From: Bacillus sp. REN16
Lineage (GTDB): Bacteria > Bacillota > Bacilli > Bacillales > Bacillaceae_L
Length of the DNA: 64,000 bases
Assembly: GCF_020731355.1 (NCBI RefSeq)
Contig: NZ_JAJFZK010000001.1
Span: 186,001 to 250,000, forward strand
Reading direction: 5' to 3'
The translations under genes and the position numbers were made by a program. How positions within the stretch are numbered: the first letter of the stretch is position 1; each line of letters begins with the position of its first letter. Shown here in pieces: positions 34,776 to 43,853 of this stretch. The notes beneath the pieces are model-generated. The model was not told the origin of the DNA. It saw only the letters and a list, made by a program, of their open reading frames with translations, and ran no database searches.

Positions 34776-36278
34776 GTGAGGTGGGAACTGGATTGGATCG
34801 CAAATCGGGCTCGACTATCACCTGATTCGATTGCTGTTGTAGACGGGGAAACGGGCAGCCGTTTCACATTTAAAGAATTAAATAAACGTGCGGAAAATAT
34901 CGCCAGCTATTTTAAAACTATCGGAATTAATAAGGGAGATCGGATTGCACTGCTCTCTCCGAATGATATTTGTTATTTCGATTTGCTTTTTGCCTGTGGA
35001 AAAATAGGGGCAATCTTTGTACCGCTAAATTGGCGATTATCAAGTGAGGAAATAGATTATATCCTTTCGAATTCATCACCAAGGCTAATCGCTTTATCAA
35101 GTAAATTGGAACACATATTGCAGGACAAAACCTCTATGGGAATTATAAAAATTGATTCAGACGAGTATCATCGAATTGCGAGTGTATTAAATAAATCTTG
35201 TGATCCAGATGAATGTGTCCATGAAGATGACCCATTAGCGATTATTTATACAGGTGGAACAACAGGTAAACCAAAGGGTGTGGTTCTTTCCCATCAATCC
35301 ATTATGTGGAATGGGTTAAATACGATTGTGAGTTGGAATTTGTCTGCCCAAGATGTGACATTGACCTATATGCCGATGTTCCATACTGGTGGGCTAAATG
35401 CTTTATCAATTCCAATTTTAATGATGGGGGGAAAGGTTGTCATAGCGAAAAACTTTGAACCCAATCGAGCAATCAAAATTATTAATCAAGAGGGTTGTAC
35501 AGTGGTATTACTTGTTCCGACTATGTATCACATGATGATTAAAACACTCTCATTTAAAGATGTAAAGTTTCCAACAATGCATACATTCTTATCTGGAGGA
35601 GCTCCATGTCCGTTAGAAATCTACCAGGCGTTTGAAGAAAAGGGTTTGTCTTTTAAAGAAGGATATGGTCTAACCGAGGCTGGCCCAAACAATTTCTTTA
35701 TCGATCCCAAGATTTCAAGATTTCGGAGAGGATCTGTTGGCAAGGCGATGTTTTATAATGATGTGAAAATCATTACTTCTGATGGAAGAGATGCTAAGGC
35801 TGGGGAAGTAGGAGAGCTTTTAATTCGTGGTAAGCATGTATTCCATCATTATTGGAATAATCCAAGTGCGACAAAGGAAGCATATCATGATGGCTGGCTC
35901 CATACCGGAGATTTAGCAAAATGTGATGAGGAAGGCTATCACTATATTGTTGGAAGAAAGAAAGAAATGATCATTACAGGTGGAGAAAATGTCTATCCGT
36001 TAGAGGTAGAGCAATGCATAAGCAAACACCCGGTAATTAACGAAGTTGCTGTTATCGGTGTCCCTCATGAAAAATGGGGTGAAATGGTGATCGCAGTAGT
36101 TTCATTAATGCCGGACCAACAAATTTCTAGGGGGGAATTAAAAGAGTACTGTCAAACAAAGATAGGGAAATATAAAGTCCCCAAAGACTTCATCTTTGTA
36201 GATGAAATACCTAAAACACATGTTGGAAAGATCGATAAAAACCAATTGCAAAAAACGTATGAAAATCTAGTTGGTTAA
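34776..36278 (+). CDS. AMP-forming acyl-CoA ligase (second of the block)
   Basis: A 500-residue ANL enzyme. Motifs: [15 protein letters not shown] (with Gly for the usual Ser in TSG), GYGLTEAGP, HTGDLAKCDEEGYHYIVGRK, TGGENVYPLEVE, and a catalytic Lys in THVGKIDKN. GTG start with AAGGAGAG upstream. It is a single-gene unit with the same BTAD-type promoter as the importer operon, so it should be induced together with it. Overall it is related to the ligase at 24425 but clearly different; two acids, or a substrate and an intermediate, may be activated. Confidence 0.9.
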   Translation: MRWELDWIANRARLSPDSIAVVDGETGSRFTFKELNKRAENIASYFKTIGINKGDRIALLSPNDICYFDLLFACGKIGAIFVPLNWRLSSEEIDYILSNSSPRLIALSSKLEHILQDKTSMGIIKIDSDEYHRIASVLNKSCDPDECVHEDDPLAIIYTGGTTGKPKGVVLSHQSIMWNGLNTIVSWNLSAQDVTLTYMPMFHTGGLNALSIPILMMGGKVVIAKNFEPNRAIKIINQEGCTVVLLVPTMYHMMIKTLSFKDVKFPTMHTFLSGGAPCPLEIYQAFEEKGLSFKEGYGLTEAGPNNFFIDPKISRFRRGSVGKAMFYNDVKIITSDGRDAKAGEVGELLIRGKHVFHHYWNNPSATKEAYHDGWLHTGDLAKCDEEGYHYIVGRKKEMIITGGENVYPLEVEQCISKHPVINEVAVIGVPHEKWGEMVIAVVSLMPDQQISRGELKEYCQTKIGKYKVPKDFIFVDEIPKTHVGKIDKNQLQKTYENLVG

Positions 36279-36335
36279 GGGCAATTTTAGTTATAGGGAA
36301 ATGGGACTATGTCTGAATATCTTGAAATATGGTAA

Positions 36336-36370
36336 AAAACGACTACAAATCGTGTAGTCGTTTTAATTTT
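36336..36370 (+). terminator. Terminator after the second acyl-CoA ligase
   Basis: A perfect 12-bp stem AAAACGACTACA / TGTAGTCGTTTT with loop AATCG, then AATTTT. Confidence 0.85.
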
Positions 36371-36488
36371 GATAAAGATTTTGTAAATATGTAGATAATT
36401 TTCGTAAAATTCATTGAATAAAATTTTATAACCCATTAATATGTATTCGAACCAGAATCTACTATTAATTAAGTGAGGGGAGAAAACT

Positions 36489-39400
36489 GTGAAAAAAGGC
36501 CTAGCGAGGAAATTACTATCGATTTTATTCGTTTTTAGCTTAATAGTGCCTACTACACTATTAAACTTTGCACCTTCCGTAAGTGCGTCGGAGGGAAGTG
36601 TAACTGAACAACAACCATCCTATAAAACTGTAGCAGAAGTGATTGCAAACAACACTGGAAATGCCACTGTACAGGGATATATTGTAGGGACAGTTGCGAA
36701 TGGACCAAAGTATGATCAAGAGGCTCCATTTGAAGTTAATACAAATCTTGCTTTAGCAGATGATCCGAATGAAAAGGATCCGGCAAAGATCTTGCCAGTA
36801 CAGTTACCAAATAATTATGTTCGTATAGATTTGAACTTAAAAGATCACCCTGAAAACTTCCAAAGAAAGGTAGCTATAACGGGTAGTTTAGAAGCGTATT
36901 TTACTGTTCCTGGATTGAAAAGTGCCTCATCTTATGAATTTCTTGATGGCGAACAAGACCCAGAACCAGAACAACCAACCATAATCAGCATTGCTGAGGC
37001 CCGTGCCCAAGCCACTGGTTCAGTATCCGTTAAAGGCACAGTGACGGCAAAATTAAAAAATACGATCCACATTCAAGATGACACAGCTGCAATTGCTGTA
37101 AGACCAACTTCCCTTGCTGTTGAATTGGGTGATAAAATCACTGTCACTGGAACATTAGGTGATTATAATGGCCTTTTACAACTAAATAGCGCAAATCTTG
37201 TAGGAGAAGCAACTCAAGTTGGTGTACCAGAGCCAGCTGTTGTGACTGGTGCTGATTTAAATGAAGAGAATGAATCAGAACTAGTTTCTGTAAAAAATGT
37301 TACAGTTTCCGGAAACCCTTCAAACTATAAGGCAGTAGACGAAACTGGGAACGAATTTATTGTTCGTGATGAAAATAATAACCTAGGATTAACTCAAGGA
37401 ACAACCTATGATTCGATCACTGGTATTGTTCAACAATTTAATAGTGATTGGCAAATCATTCCTCGCGGACAAGCAGATATTGTAGAAGATGCTACAAAAG
37501 TTCAACCAGTTAGTGCATCTCATCCATCAGGAACAATCCTTGCTGGTACAAAGGTGACATTATCAACTTCAACTCAAGGTGCTGACATTTATTTTACAAC
37601 TGATGCAATTGAACCAACAGTTGAGAATGGTCAAAAGTACAGTGAGCCAATTACAGTTGATAAAAATCTAACAATCAAAGCTATTGCTGTTAAAGATGGT
37701 TTAACAGCTAGTGTTGTAAAAGAATTTGCGTATAACGTATATGATTCAGCAGATATTAAGATCCACGATATTCAAGGTGAGTCACATGAATCACCGCTAG
37801 ATGGCGTAGTTGTTAATAATGTTAAGGGTGTCGTAACCTATACTTATAGCATAAAAGGCGGAAATTACTTCCATATGCAAACTCCAGATGACCAAAAGGA
37901 TGACAATCCAAAGACATCTGAAGGTATTGTCGTTTATACAGGTAACCAAGCAAATGTGAAAGTTGGTAATCTAGTAAGTGTAACAGGTACGGTCGATGAA
38001 TATTATATCGATGGATATAGTGACGCAAACAAAACGGACCTTGCTGTAACACAAATTAATGCTAGAGATGACCGTAACGGCGCTGTAACGGTTGTAGAGG
38101 AAAAAGTCGATTTACCTGAAACAATAAAAATTACTAGCAAAAATCTGCCAAATCAAGTAATTGATAATGATAGTTTTGCAGAATTTGATCCAGAAGAAGA
38201 TGCAATTGATTTCTGGGAAAGCGTTGAAGGGATGCTTGTTGAAGTAGGAATAGTTAAGGCTGTTGCACCTCAGGAGCATGGGGATTTAATTACTGTACTT
38301 GAAAACAGAAAAACTGATACAATCCACGGAGGCTTATTATTAACTGAGGATAATGCTAATGCGGATCGTATCCAATTCAAAATGTACGATAACAATGCTG
38401 CAAGAGATTTCAAAGTAGCAACTGGAGACAAATTTACTGGTCCGATTACAGGTGTAGTAAATTATGGGTTCCAAAACTATAAAATCTATGTTGATTTAGA
38501 AGATATGGAATCTGCACATGTTATTGGGGATGTAAAACCTGAAACAACAACGATTGTTAAAGATGATAGTAAGCTTACAATTGCATCTTACAATCTAGAA
38601 AACTTTTCAAATAATACAAAAGAAACATCAAATGATAAAGCTCAAAAACTAGCAAGAGCATTTGTAAGAGACATGAACAGTCCCGACATTATCGGGGTTA
38701 CTGAAGTCCAAGATAACAATGGGCAAAGTGCAGGAGATGCAGCTGCAAACGAAAGTTATGAGCGTCTGATACAAGCAATCACTGCTGCTGGCGGCCCTGT
38801 ATATGAATATTTAAATATTGACCCTATTAATAATGAAGACGGTGGGGCACCGAATGCAAACATCCGTGTTGGATTCTTATATAATCCAAAACGTGTATCC
38901 TTACCAGAAGGCATTCAAGCTGGTGATGCTACAACAGCAGTTGGGTATGTAAATGGAAAATTAACTCATAACCCTGGTCGTATTGATCCAACAAATCCTG
39001 CATTTGATAACAGTCGTAAACCTTTAGCTGCACAATTTACCTTCCAAGGTGAAGATGTTGTTGTTATCGCAAACCACTGGAACTCTAAATCAGGAGACAC
39101 TCCATTATTCGGTTCAACACAACCACCTGTATATGGTAGTGAAAAACAGCGGAAAAAAATTGCAAAGATAGTATATAACTTTGTAGAGGAAATAAAAACG
39201 GATAACCCCGATGCAAATATTGTATCTGTTGGGGACTACAATGATTTCCAATTCTCTGAAGCGATGGGAATTTTTGAGGGGCAATTAATGACCAACATGA
39301 TTAATTATGTTGAACAGAGTGACCGTTACACATACTTGTTCCAAGGGAATTCACAAGTGCTAGACCACATTGTGGTATCAAATAACTTAGTACCCGGAAC

Positions 39401-41813
39401 TGAAATTGATATTTTACACATTAATGCGGACTTTACCGATATGGCAGGACGTGCAAGTGATCATGATCCTGTATTGGTTCAAGTTAACCTTATAGAAGAT
39501 TATGATCTAACAATCATGCATACAAATGATACACATGCAGCCCTAGATAAAATGCCGAAAACAGTAACTGCTGTGAAAGAGGTAAGAGCAGCAAAACCCG
39601 ATGCGCTGCTTCTTCATGCGGGGGATGCATTTACTGGAACCTTGTATTTCAATGAGTTCCAAGGTGAAGCAGACTTGGCAATGATGAAGTTAATGGGCTT
39701 TGATGCCATGACATTTGGTAATCATGAATTTGATTTAGGCTCTTCATCAGAAGGTCATCAAGCTTTGGTTAATTTCATCAAGGGAGCAAATTTCCCGTTT
39801 GTTAGTGCCAATGTTGATTTCTCGAAGGATGCAAAATTCTCTGGAAGTTTCAATGATTCTATTGAAACTAACTATAATAATGGTCAAATTTACAATGGAA
39901 TCATCAAAGAAGTTAATGGCGAGAAAGTGGGTATCTTCGGTTTAACAACAGAAGAAACAGAAGACATTTCGAGCCCAGGTTCCATCGAGTTTGAAAACTA
40001 CCTAAGTGAAGCAGAAAAGGCAGTAAAAGCTTTCGAAACACAAGGTGTTAATAAAATCATTGCATTAACTCACATTGGATTTGATGATAATGCAGCAGTA
40101 GATAACGATTTAATCTTGGCTGAGCGAGTGGAAGGCATTGACGTGATTGTCGGTGGACATAGCCATACAACATTATCTGAACCTGTAGTTGTAGCAAAGG
40201 ATGAAACACCAACAATCATCGTTCAAACAGGTAATGCAAACAGCAACTTAGGGGTTCTAAATGTTGAATTTGATCCAAATGGTGTTGTAGTAGCTCATGA
40301 TGGTGAGTTAGTTAAAATTGGCGATCAACAAGCTGATCCTGAAGCAGAAAGAGTATTAGCACCATTTAAAACACAAGTCGATGCAGTAGCAAAAGAGGAA
40401 ATTGGCGTATCAACTCCAATTGAATTAGAAAATCCACGTACAAATGGCGATAATACAAAACCAAGCGTACGCAGAAATGAAACAATCTTAGGAAACTTGA
40501 TTACGGATGGAATGCTTGAAAAAGCAAATTCCTTCACAGGTAAAAATGTCATAATGGCATTACAAAACGGCGGTGGTATCCGTGCAGCAATTAATGCTGG
40601 ACCAATTACTGCTGGTGAGGTAATTACAGTACTTCCATTTGGAAACACCTTAGCCACGATGGATGTTACCGGAGCTGAATTAAAAGAGGCTTTTGAAATC
40701 TCTGTAAGCCAGTACCCAGGAGAAAATGGCGGATTCCTGCATGTTGCAGGCGGTAAAGTTAAATTCGACTCTACTAAACCTGCCGGTGAACGTATTGTCT
40801 CTATATCGTACCTAAATGAAAATGGGGAGTATGTAGAGGTACAAGATGATAATATCTATACTGTAGCAACAAATGCTTTCACCGCTAAAGGTGGAGACGG
40901 CTATGACGTATTTGCAAAAGCTTATGAGGAAGGCCGTGTAACCGATCTCGGACTTTCTGATTGGGAAAACTTCCGTGACCATTTAATAAACATTGGCAGT
41001 GAAGGAATTCCAACTAAAACTGAAGGCAGAATCGTGGATATCTCCTCAACACCTGGTGAAGAAGAACCACAGCAGGTTGTAATTGTCAAACCAGAGGTAG
41101 TGAACGGCAATAAATATGAAGTCAATGCAGATGATTTAGGTGAATTAAAAGATGGAGCGACTGTTAGAGTTGAAGTTCCTGAAAAGAATAATACCATTTT
41201 TGTAACATTGAGTTCAGATGCTATTGCGAAACTTAAAAAAGCGAATGCAACTTTAGTTGTTTCCAATAACCTCGTTGAACTTCAAATCCCGGCATCTATT
41301 TTGCCAGATGGTGAAGTTGAAATTAAAGTGCAGAAGGATAATCGAAAGGATGCTTTAGTAGCTTACGATTTTACAATAAAATCAGAAGGCACTGGCTTCC
41401 ACAAATTCAACGAAAAAGTCACAATGACCTTCTCGGTTGACCCTGCTAAAGTAAAGGATCCGAATAAAGTAAAGGTCTTTTATTGGAACCCGGAAAGTAA
41501 GAAATGGGAACTTGTAGGCGGAGAATATAAAGATGGTAAAATTACTGCAACTACCGACCATTTCAGTACATTTGGTGTGCTAGAAGAAGTCGAAGGTAGC
41601 AAGGAAACTCCAGTAACTGACGATAAAGATACAAATAACCATAATCCACCTGCTGCGGATTCAAATGCGAAGGATTCAAAAGGAGGCAAAAAGCTTCCAA
41701 TTACAGCAACTAATACCGCAAACATGTTAGTAACCGGGCTTATGCTTATCCTTGTTGCTTTTGGTCTTCTTTATTTAAACAGAAGAAAAACAGTTTCAAA
41801 AGGCAATATATAA
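36489..41813 (+). CDS. yhcR: Giant wall-anchored nuclease / 5'-nucleotidase (YhcR-like)
   Basis: A 1774-residue secreted multidomain enzyme. Order: signal peptide (1-34, ends SVSASEG); OB-type domains (about 45-335); a chitobiase-like beta-sandwich (about 341-410); a YhcR-type OB domain (about 430-690). An endonuclease/exonuclease/phosphatase domain follows (about 695-1000; ASYNLENFSN, NHWNSKSG, SVGDYNDF, SDHDPV). Then a metallophosphatase (about 1006-1280; MHTNDTHA, HAGDAF, FGNHEFD, GGHSHTT), a 5'-nucleotidase C-terminal domain (about 1291-1518; NGGGIRA) and an Ig-like part. The sorting signal LPITA is followed by a membrane helix and RRK. It probably degrades DNA/RNA to nucleosides and phosphate outside the cell. 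B. subtilis YhcR, as I recall, is much shorter and carries LPDTS. The GTG start has GAGGGGAG upstream. Confidence 0.92.
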   Translation: MKKGLARKLLSILFVFSLIVPTTLLNFAPSVSASEGSVTEQQPSYKTVAEVIANNTGNATVQGYIVGTVANGPKYDQEAPFEVNTNLALADDPNEKDPAKILPVQLPNNYVRIDLNLKDHPENFQRKVAITGSLEAYFTVPGLKSASSYEFLDGEQDPEPEQPTIISIAEARAQATGSVSVKGTVTAKLKNTIHIQDDTAAIAVRPTSLAVELGDKITVTGTLGDYNGLLQLNSANLVGEATQVGVPEPAVVTGADLNEENESELVSVKNVTVSGNPSNYKAVDETGNEFIVRDENNNLGLTQGTTYDSITGIVQQFNSDWQIIPRGQADIVEDATKVQPVSASHPSGTILAGTKVTLSTSTQGADIYFTTDAIEPTVENGQKYSEPITVDKNLTIKAIAVKDGLTASVVKEFAYNVYDSADIKIHDIQGESHESPLDGVVVNNVKGVVTYTYSIKGGNYFHMQTPDDQKDDNPKTSEGIVVYTGNQANVKVGNLVSVTGTVDEYYIDGYSDANKTDLAVTQINARDDRNGAVTVVEEKVDLPETIKITSKNLPNQVIDNDSFAEFDPEEDAIDFWESVEGMLVEVGIVKAVAPQEHGDLITVLENRKTDTIHGGLLLTEDNANADRIQFKMYDNNAARDFKVATGDKFTGPITGVVNYGFQNYKIYVDLEDMESAHVIGDVKPETTTIVKDDSKLTIASYNLENFSNNTKETSNDKAQKLARAFVRDMNSPDIIGVTEVQDNNGQSAGDAAANESYERLIQAITAAGGPVYEYLNIDPINNEDGGAPNANIRVGFLYNPKRVSLPEGIQAGDATTAVGYVNGKLTHNPGRIDPTNPAFDNSRKPLAAQFTFQGEDVVVIANHWNSKSGDTPLFGSTQPPVYGSEKQRKKIAKIVYNFVEEIKTDNPDANIVSVGDYNDFQFSEAMGIFEGQLMTNMINYVEQSDRYTYLFQGNSQVLDHIVVSNNLVPGTEIDILHINADFTDMAGRASDHDPVLVQVNLIEDYDLTIMHTNDTHAALDKMPKTVTAVKEVRAAKPDALLLHAGDAFTGTLYFNEFQGEADLAMMKLMGFDAMTFGNHEFDLGSSSEGHQALVNFIKGANFPFVSANVDFSKDAKFSGSFNDSIETNYNNGQIYNGIIKEVNGEKVGIFGLTTEETEDISSPGSIEFENYLSEAEKAVKAFETQGVNKIIALTHIGFDDNAAVDNDLILAERVEGIDVIVGGHSHTTLSEPVVVAKDETPTIIVQTGNANSNLGVLNVEFDPNGVVVAHDGELVKIGDQQADPEAERVLAPFKTQVDAVAKEEIGVSTPIELENPRTNGDNTKPSVRRNETILGNLITDGMLEKANSFTGKNVIMALQNGGGIRAAINAGPITAGEVITVLPFGNTLATMDVTGAELKEAFEISVSQYPGENGGFLHVAGGKVKFDSTKPAGERIVSISYLNENGEYVEVQDDNIYTVATNAFTAKGGDGYDVFAKAYEEGRVTDLGLSDWENFRDHLINIGSEGIPTKTEGRIVDISSTPGEEEPQQVVIVKPEVVNGNKYEVNADDLGELKDGATVRVEVPEKNNTIFVTLSSDAIAKLKKANATLVVSNNLVELQIPASILPDGEVEIKVQKDNRKDALVAYDFTIKSEGTGFHKFNEKVTMTFSVDPAKVKDPNKVKVFYWNPESKKWELVGGEYKDGKITATTDHFSTFGVLEEVEGSKETPVTDDKDTNNHNPPAADSNAKDSKGGKKLPITATNTANMLVTGLMLILVAFGLLYLNRRKTVSKGNI

Positions 41814-41836
41814 ACAAAAAATGTCCCAAAATAGTC

Positions 41837-41878
41837 AGCAGTGAGAAGAAAACAATTGTTTTCTCCTCACTGCTTTTT
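41837..41878 (+). terminator. Terminator after the YhcR-like gene
   Basis: Stem GCAGTGAGAAGAAAAC / GTTTTCTCCTCACTGC with loop AATT, then TTTTTTC. Very stable. Confidence 0.92.
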
Positions 41879-41967
41879 TCATCCCAATTACAAAAAAATT
41901 TGATTCACGTCAAAGTTAATGGAACGATTTCATATGATAATGAGAGTAACAAAGGAGGTTGAAAATA

Positions 41968-42285
41968 ATGGAACAATATTTAATGTTAGGTGTTATCGCG
42001 ATTATTACATTAGCTTTTGGGATTATTTTAAAATCAAAAAAAGTATTCTTCACCCAACTTGGAATTTTGCTTGTCATCGTTTTACTCAAAGACTCCATAC
42101 AAAGTTTTCTTTACATCCCTTTATCTGTCCTCCAAATCCTGGTTACTGCACTTGTACTCATTCGGTATAAAAAGGCAGTAGATCGAAACTATACACTCAT
42201 TCTAGAAAAAACACATAAAATCCCTCGTAATCTAACAAAAGGTGGCGATTTAGGCAGCCAAACCTCATTTTTCGAAAAAAATTAA
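41968..42285 (+). CDS. Small membrane protein of unknown function
   Basis: A 105-residue protein with two to three hydrophobic segments (LMLGVIAIITLAFGIIL; LGILLVIVLL; IPLSVLQILVTALVLI) and a basic C-terminal tail. ATG 41968 is fixed by AAAGGAGG 8 nt upstream. An overlapping frame from 41919 is rejected. I do not recognise the family. It is a single gene after the YhcR terminator. Confidence 0.75.
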   Translation: MEQYLMLGVIAIITLAFGIILKSKKVFFTQLGILLVIVLLKDSIQSFLYIPLSVLQILVTALVLIRYKKAVDRNYTLILEKTHKIPRNLTKGGDLGSQTSFFEKN

Positions 42286-42380
42286 TTTCGAAAGGATTAT
42301 GATAAAAAATGTAGAATTACTCCCTAAATAGAAACAAGGGAGTTTATTAAACGATTACGTTTAATCTATTAAATAAAAAT

Positions 42381-42418
42381 AATGTCCCCCAGAAACGATT
42401 ATCTGTGGGACATTCCAT
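42381..42418. terminator. Terminator shared with the VOC gene
   Basis: Stem AATGTCCCCCAGA / TCTGTGGGACATT with an 8-nt loop. On the minus strand it is followed by ATTTTTATTT and lies immediately after the VOC stop codon; on the plus strand a CCATTTT follows. Confidence 0.8.
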
Positions 42419-42419
42419 T

Positions 42420-42830
42420 TTACAGTTTTTCAAAATTTAAGTCCCAAATAATCCCGAATTGATCCTTCACTTTTGCATATTTTGCACCCCAGAAGGTATC
42501 CTGCAATTCCATGAACACTGTTCCTTTTTCCTTTAAATTATTAAAGGTTTTTGTAATCTCTTCCTCACTTTCGAAATCAATTACGAGGGAGATATTGTTT
42601 CCAAAACTAACTTTTTGGTCTGGAGAGTCATCTGATACCATTAACAGAAAATCATTCTTTTTGAATTTACCATGAATAAGTCGGTCGTTAGCCCGGTATT
42701 GAGTTTCATAACCTGCCTTAGCATATGTTTGGACATCCAAAATTTCACCATCAAATATTTCCTTATAAAATTCCAAAGCTTCCTGTGCATTCCCATTAAA
42801 CATTAAATACGGTGTTACTTGTCCTTTCAT
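42420..42830 (-). CDS. VOC-family protein (PhnB/YjdN-like glyoxalase fold)
   Basis: A 136-residue protein of two beta-alpha-beta-beta-beta repeats. The start VTPYLMFNGNAQEALEFYKE and the end WGAKYAKVKDQFGIIWDLN are characteristic of the PhnB-like group of the vicinal-oxygen-chelate superfamily. No specific substrate is indicated. Single gene on the minus strand; AAAGGAAG precedes the ATG at a longer than usual distance. Confidence 0.87.
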   Translation of the reverse strand: MKGQVTPYLMFNGNAQEALEFYKEIFDGEILDVQTYAKAGYETQYRANDRLIHGKFKKNDFLLMVSDDSPDQKVSFGNNISLVIDFESEEEITKTFNNLKEKGTVFMELQDTFWGAKYAKVKDQFGIIWDLNFEKL

Positions 42831-43184
42831 ACTTAAAACACTTCCTTTTAAATTTGCTAAAGCCCTCCACTATGTTTTCTATTTCAAATAAAGTTCATAC
42901 ATTTTTGTATTTTTCCTCACATCCCATCATTATAATGCTTCCTTGCTATTTAGTGTTTGGTATAAAAGAGTATATAGGCTCCAAATCTTGAATGAATTTT
43001 TATGTTACACGTGGTGAATTTTGAGGAAGTTATTGAGCCCACTCCCTTGTCCGTCTTCGTTTTTCCATTGTTAATTGGTAAAATAGACGGGGCGTGGTTT
43101 TTTGATAGTTTTAATAATTACGATTGTACTGTATTATTAACCATATAAAGTAGTGCAGAAAATAAAAAGGGAGTGAATATAAAA
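42831..43184. other. Intergenic region without recognised gene
   Basis: This AT-rich 354-bp region lies between two divergent genes. It must hold the promoters of the VOC gene (minus) and the SGNH hydrolase gene (plus). A TTGATA at 43102 with TACTGT at 43127 (19-bp spacer) is the best plus-strand candidate, but it is weak. No convincing ORF, RNA motif or repeat was seen. Confidence 0.5.
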
Positions 43185-43805
43185 TTGCTTTTCAAGACGA
43201 ATGACCGAATCCTATTTATTGGTGATAGCATAACAGACGCAGGACGATTAGTAGATCCAGAGGGGATTGGACAAGGATATGTAAGGCTAATTCGGGACTA
43301 TTTCTATAAGGACTTGAGTGATTTGAATCTTAAGGTCATAAATAAAGGTGTTAGTGGAAATAGGGTAACGGATTTAGCCTCAAGATGGAATGAAGATGTA
43401 ATCAAATTGAATCCTAATTGGGTATCTGTTTCTATTGGTATCAATGATGTTTGGAGGCAGATTGATCAACCAACAATGGAGCAGGTGTATCCGAAAAAAT
43501 TTGAAGAAATTTATACGCGACTATTAACTGAACTATCCGAGGAGACTCAATCTCAAATTATATTAATGGAACCTACTGTTATTGTAGAAGATAGACAATC
43601 TGAAGGAAATCAAAAACTTATACCGTATGTAGAAATCGTAAGGAAACTAGCAAAAGTATTCAATGCTATTTTAATACCCACTCACCGGGTGTTTATCGAG
43701 CATTTAGCGGGCATGTCTAGTGAAATACTTACAAAAGATGGTGTGCATATGAATAATGCCGGGAATAAATTATTGGCTGATACTTGGTTAGCGGCGGTAA
43801 AATAA
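43185..43805 (+). CDS. SGNH/GDSL-family hydrolase
   Basis: A 206-residue cytoplasmic esterase-type enzyme (no signal peptide). Block I IFGDS-type sequence ILFIGDSITDAGR with the nucleophile Ser, a Gly in NKGVSGNRV (block II), the Asn in SIGINDVW (block III), and DGVHMNNAGN with the catalytic Asp and His (block V). TTG 43185 is preferred because AGGGAGTG lies 9 nt upstream; GTG 43173 would overlap that site. The next gene follows 48 bp later. Typical substrates are acetylated or acylated sugars and lipids; it is not specified here. Confidence 0.85.
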   Translation: MLFKTNDRILFIGDSITDAGRLVDPEGIGQGYVRLIRDYFYKDLSDLNLKVINKGVSGNRVTDLASRWNEDVIKLNPNWVSVSIGINDVWRQIDQPTMEQVYPKKFEEIYTRLLTELSEETQSQIILMEPTVIVEDRQSEGNQKLIPYVEIVRKLAKVFNAILIPTHRVFIEHLAGMSSEILTKDGVHMNNAGNKLLADTWLAAVK

Positions 43806-43853
43806 AGCATCTACCTTATGGAAAATAATATATTCGAAAAGGAGATTATACTG

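Noticed and set aside
37511-37740. Idea that the YhcR-like protein binds chitin
   Set aside because: The chitobiase-like beta-sandwich is a common structural spacer in surface proteins and no catalytic glycosidase domain accompanies it.
41480-41725. Antisense frames within the YhcR-like gene
   Set aside because: Long reverse frames mirror the codon bias of the real gene; no start signals or protein motifs.
41919-42170. Open frame of 83 codons overlapping the small membrane protein gene
   Set aside because: It lacks a ribosome binding site and encodes a low-complexity aromatic/His-rich sequence; the other frame has AAAGGAGG and clear membrane helices.
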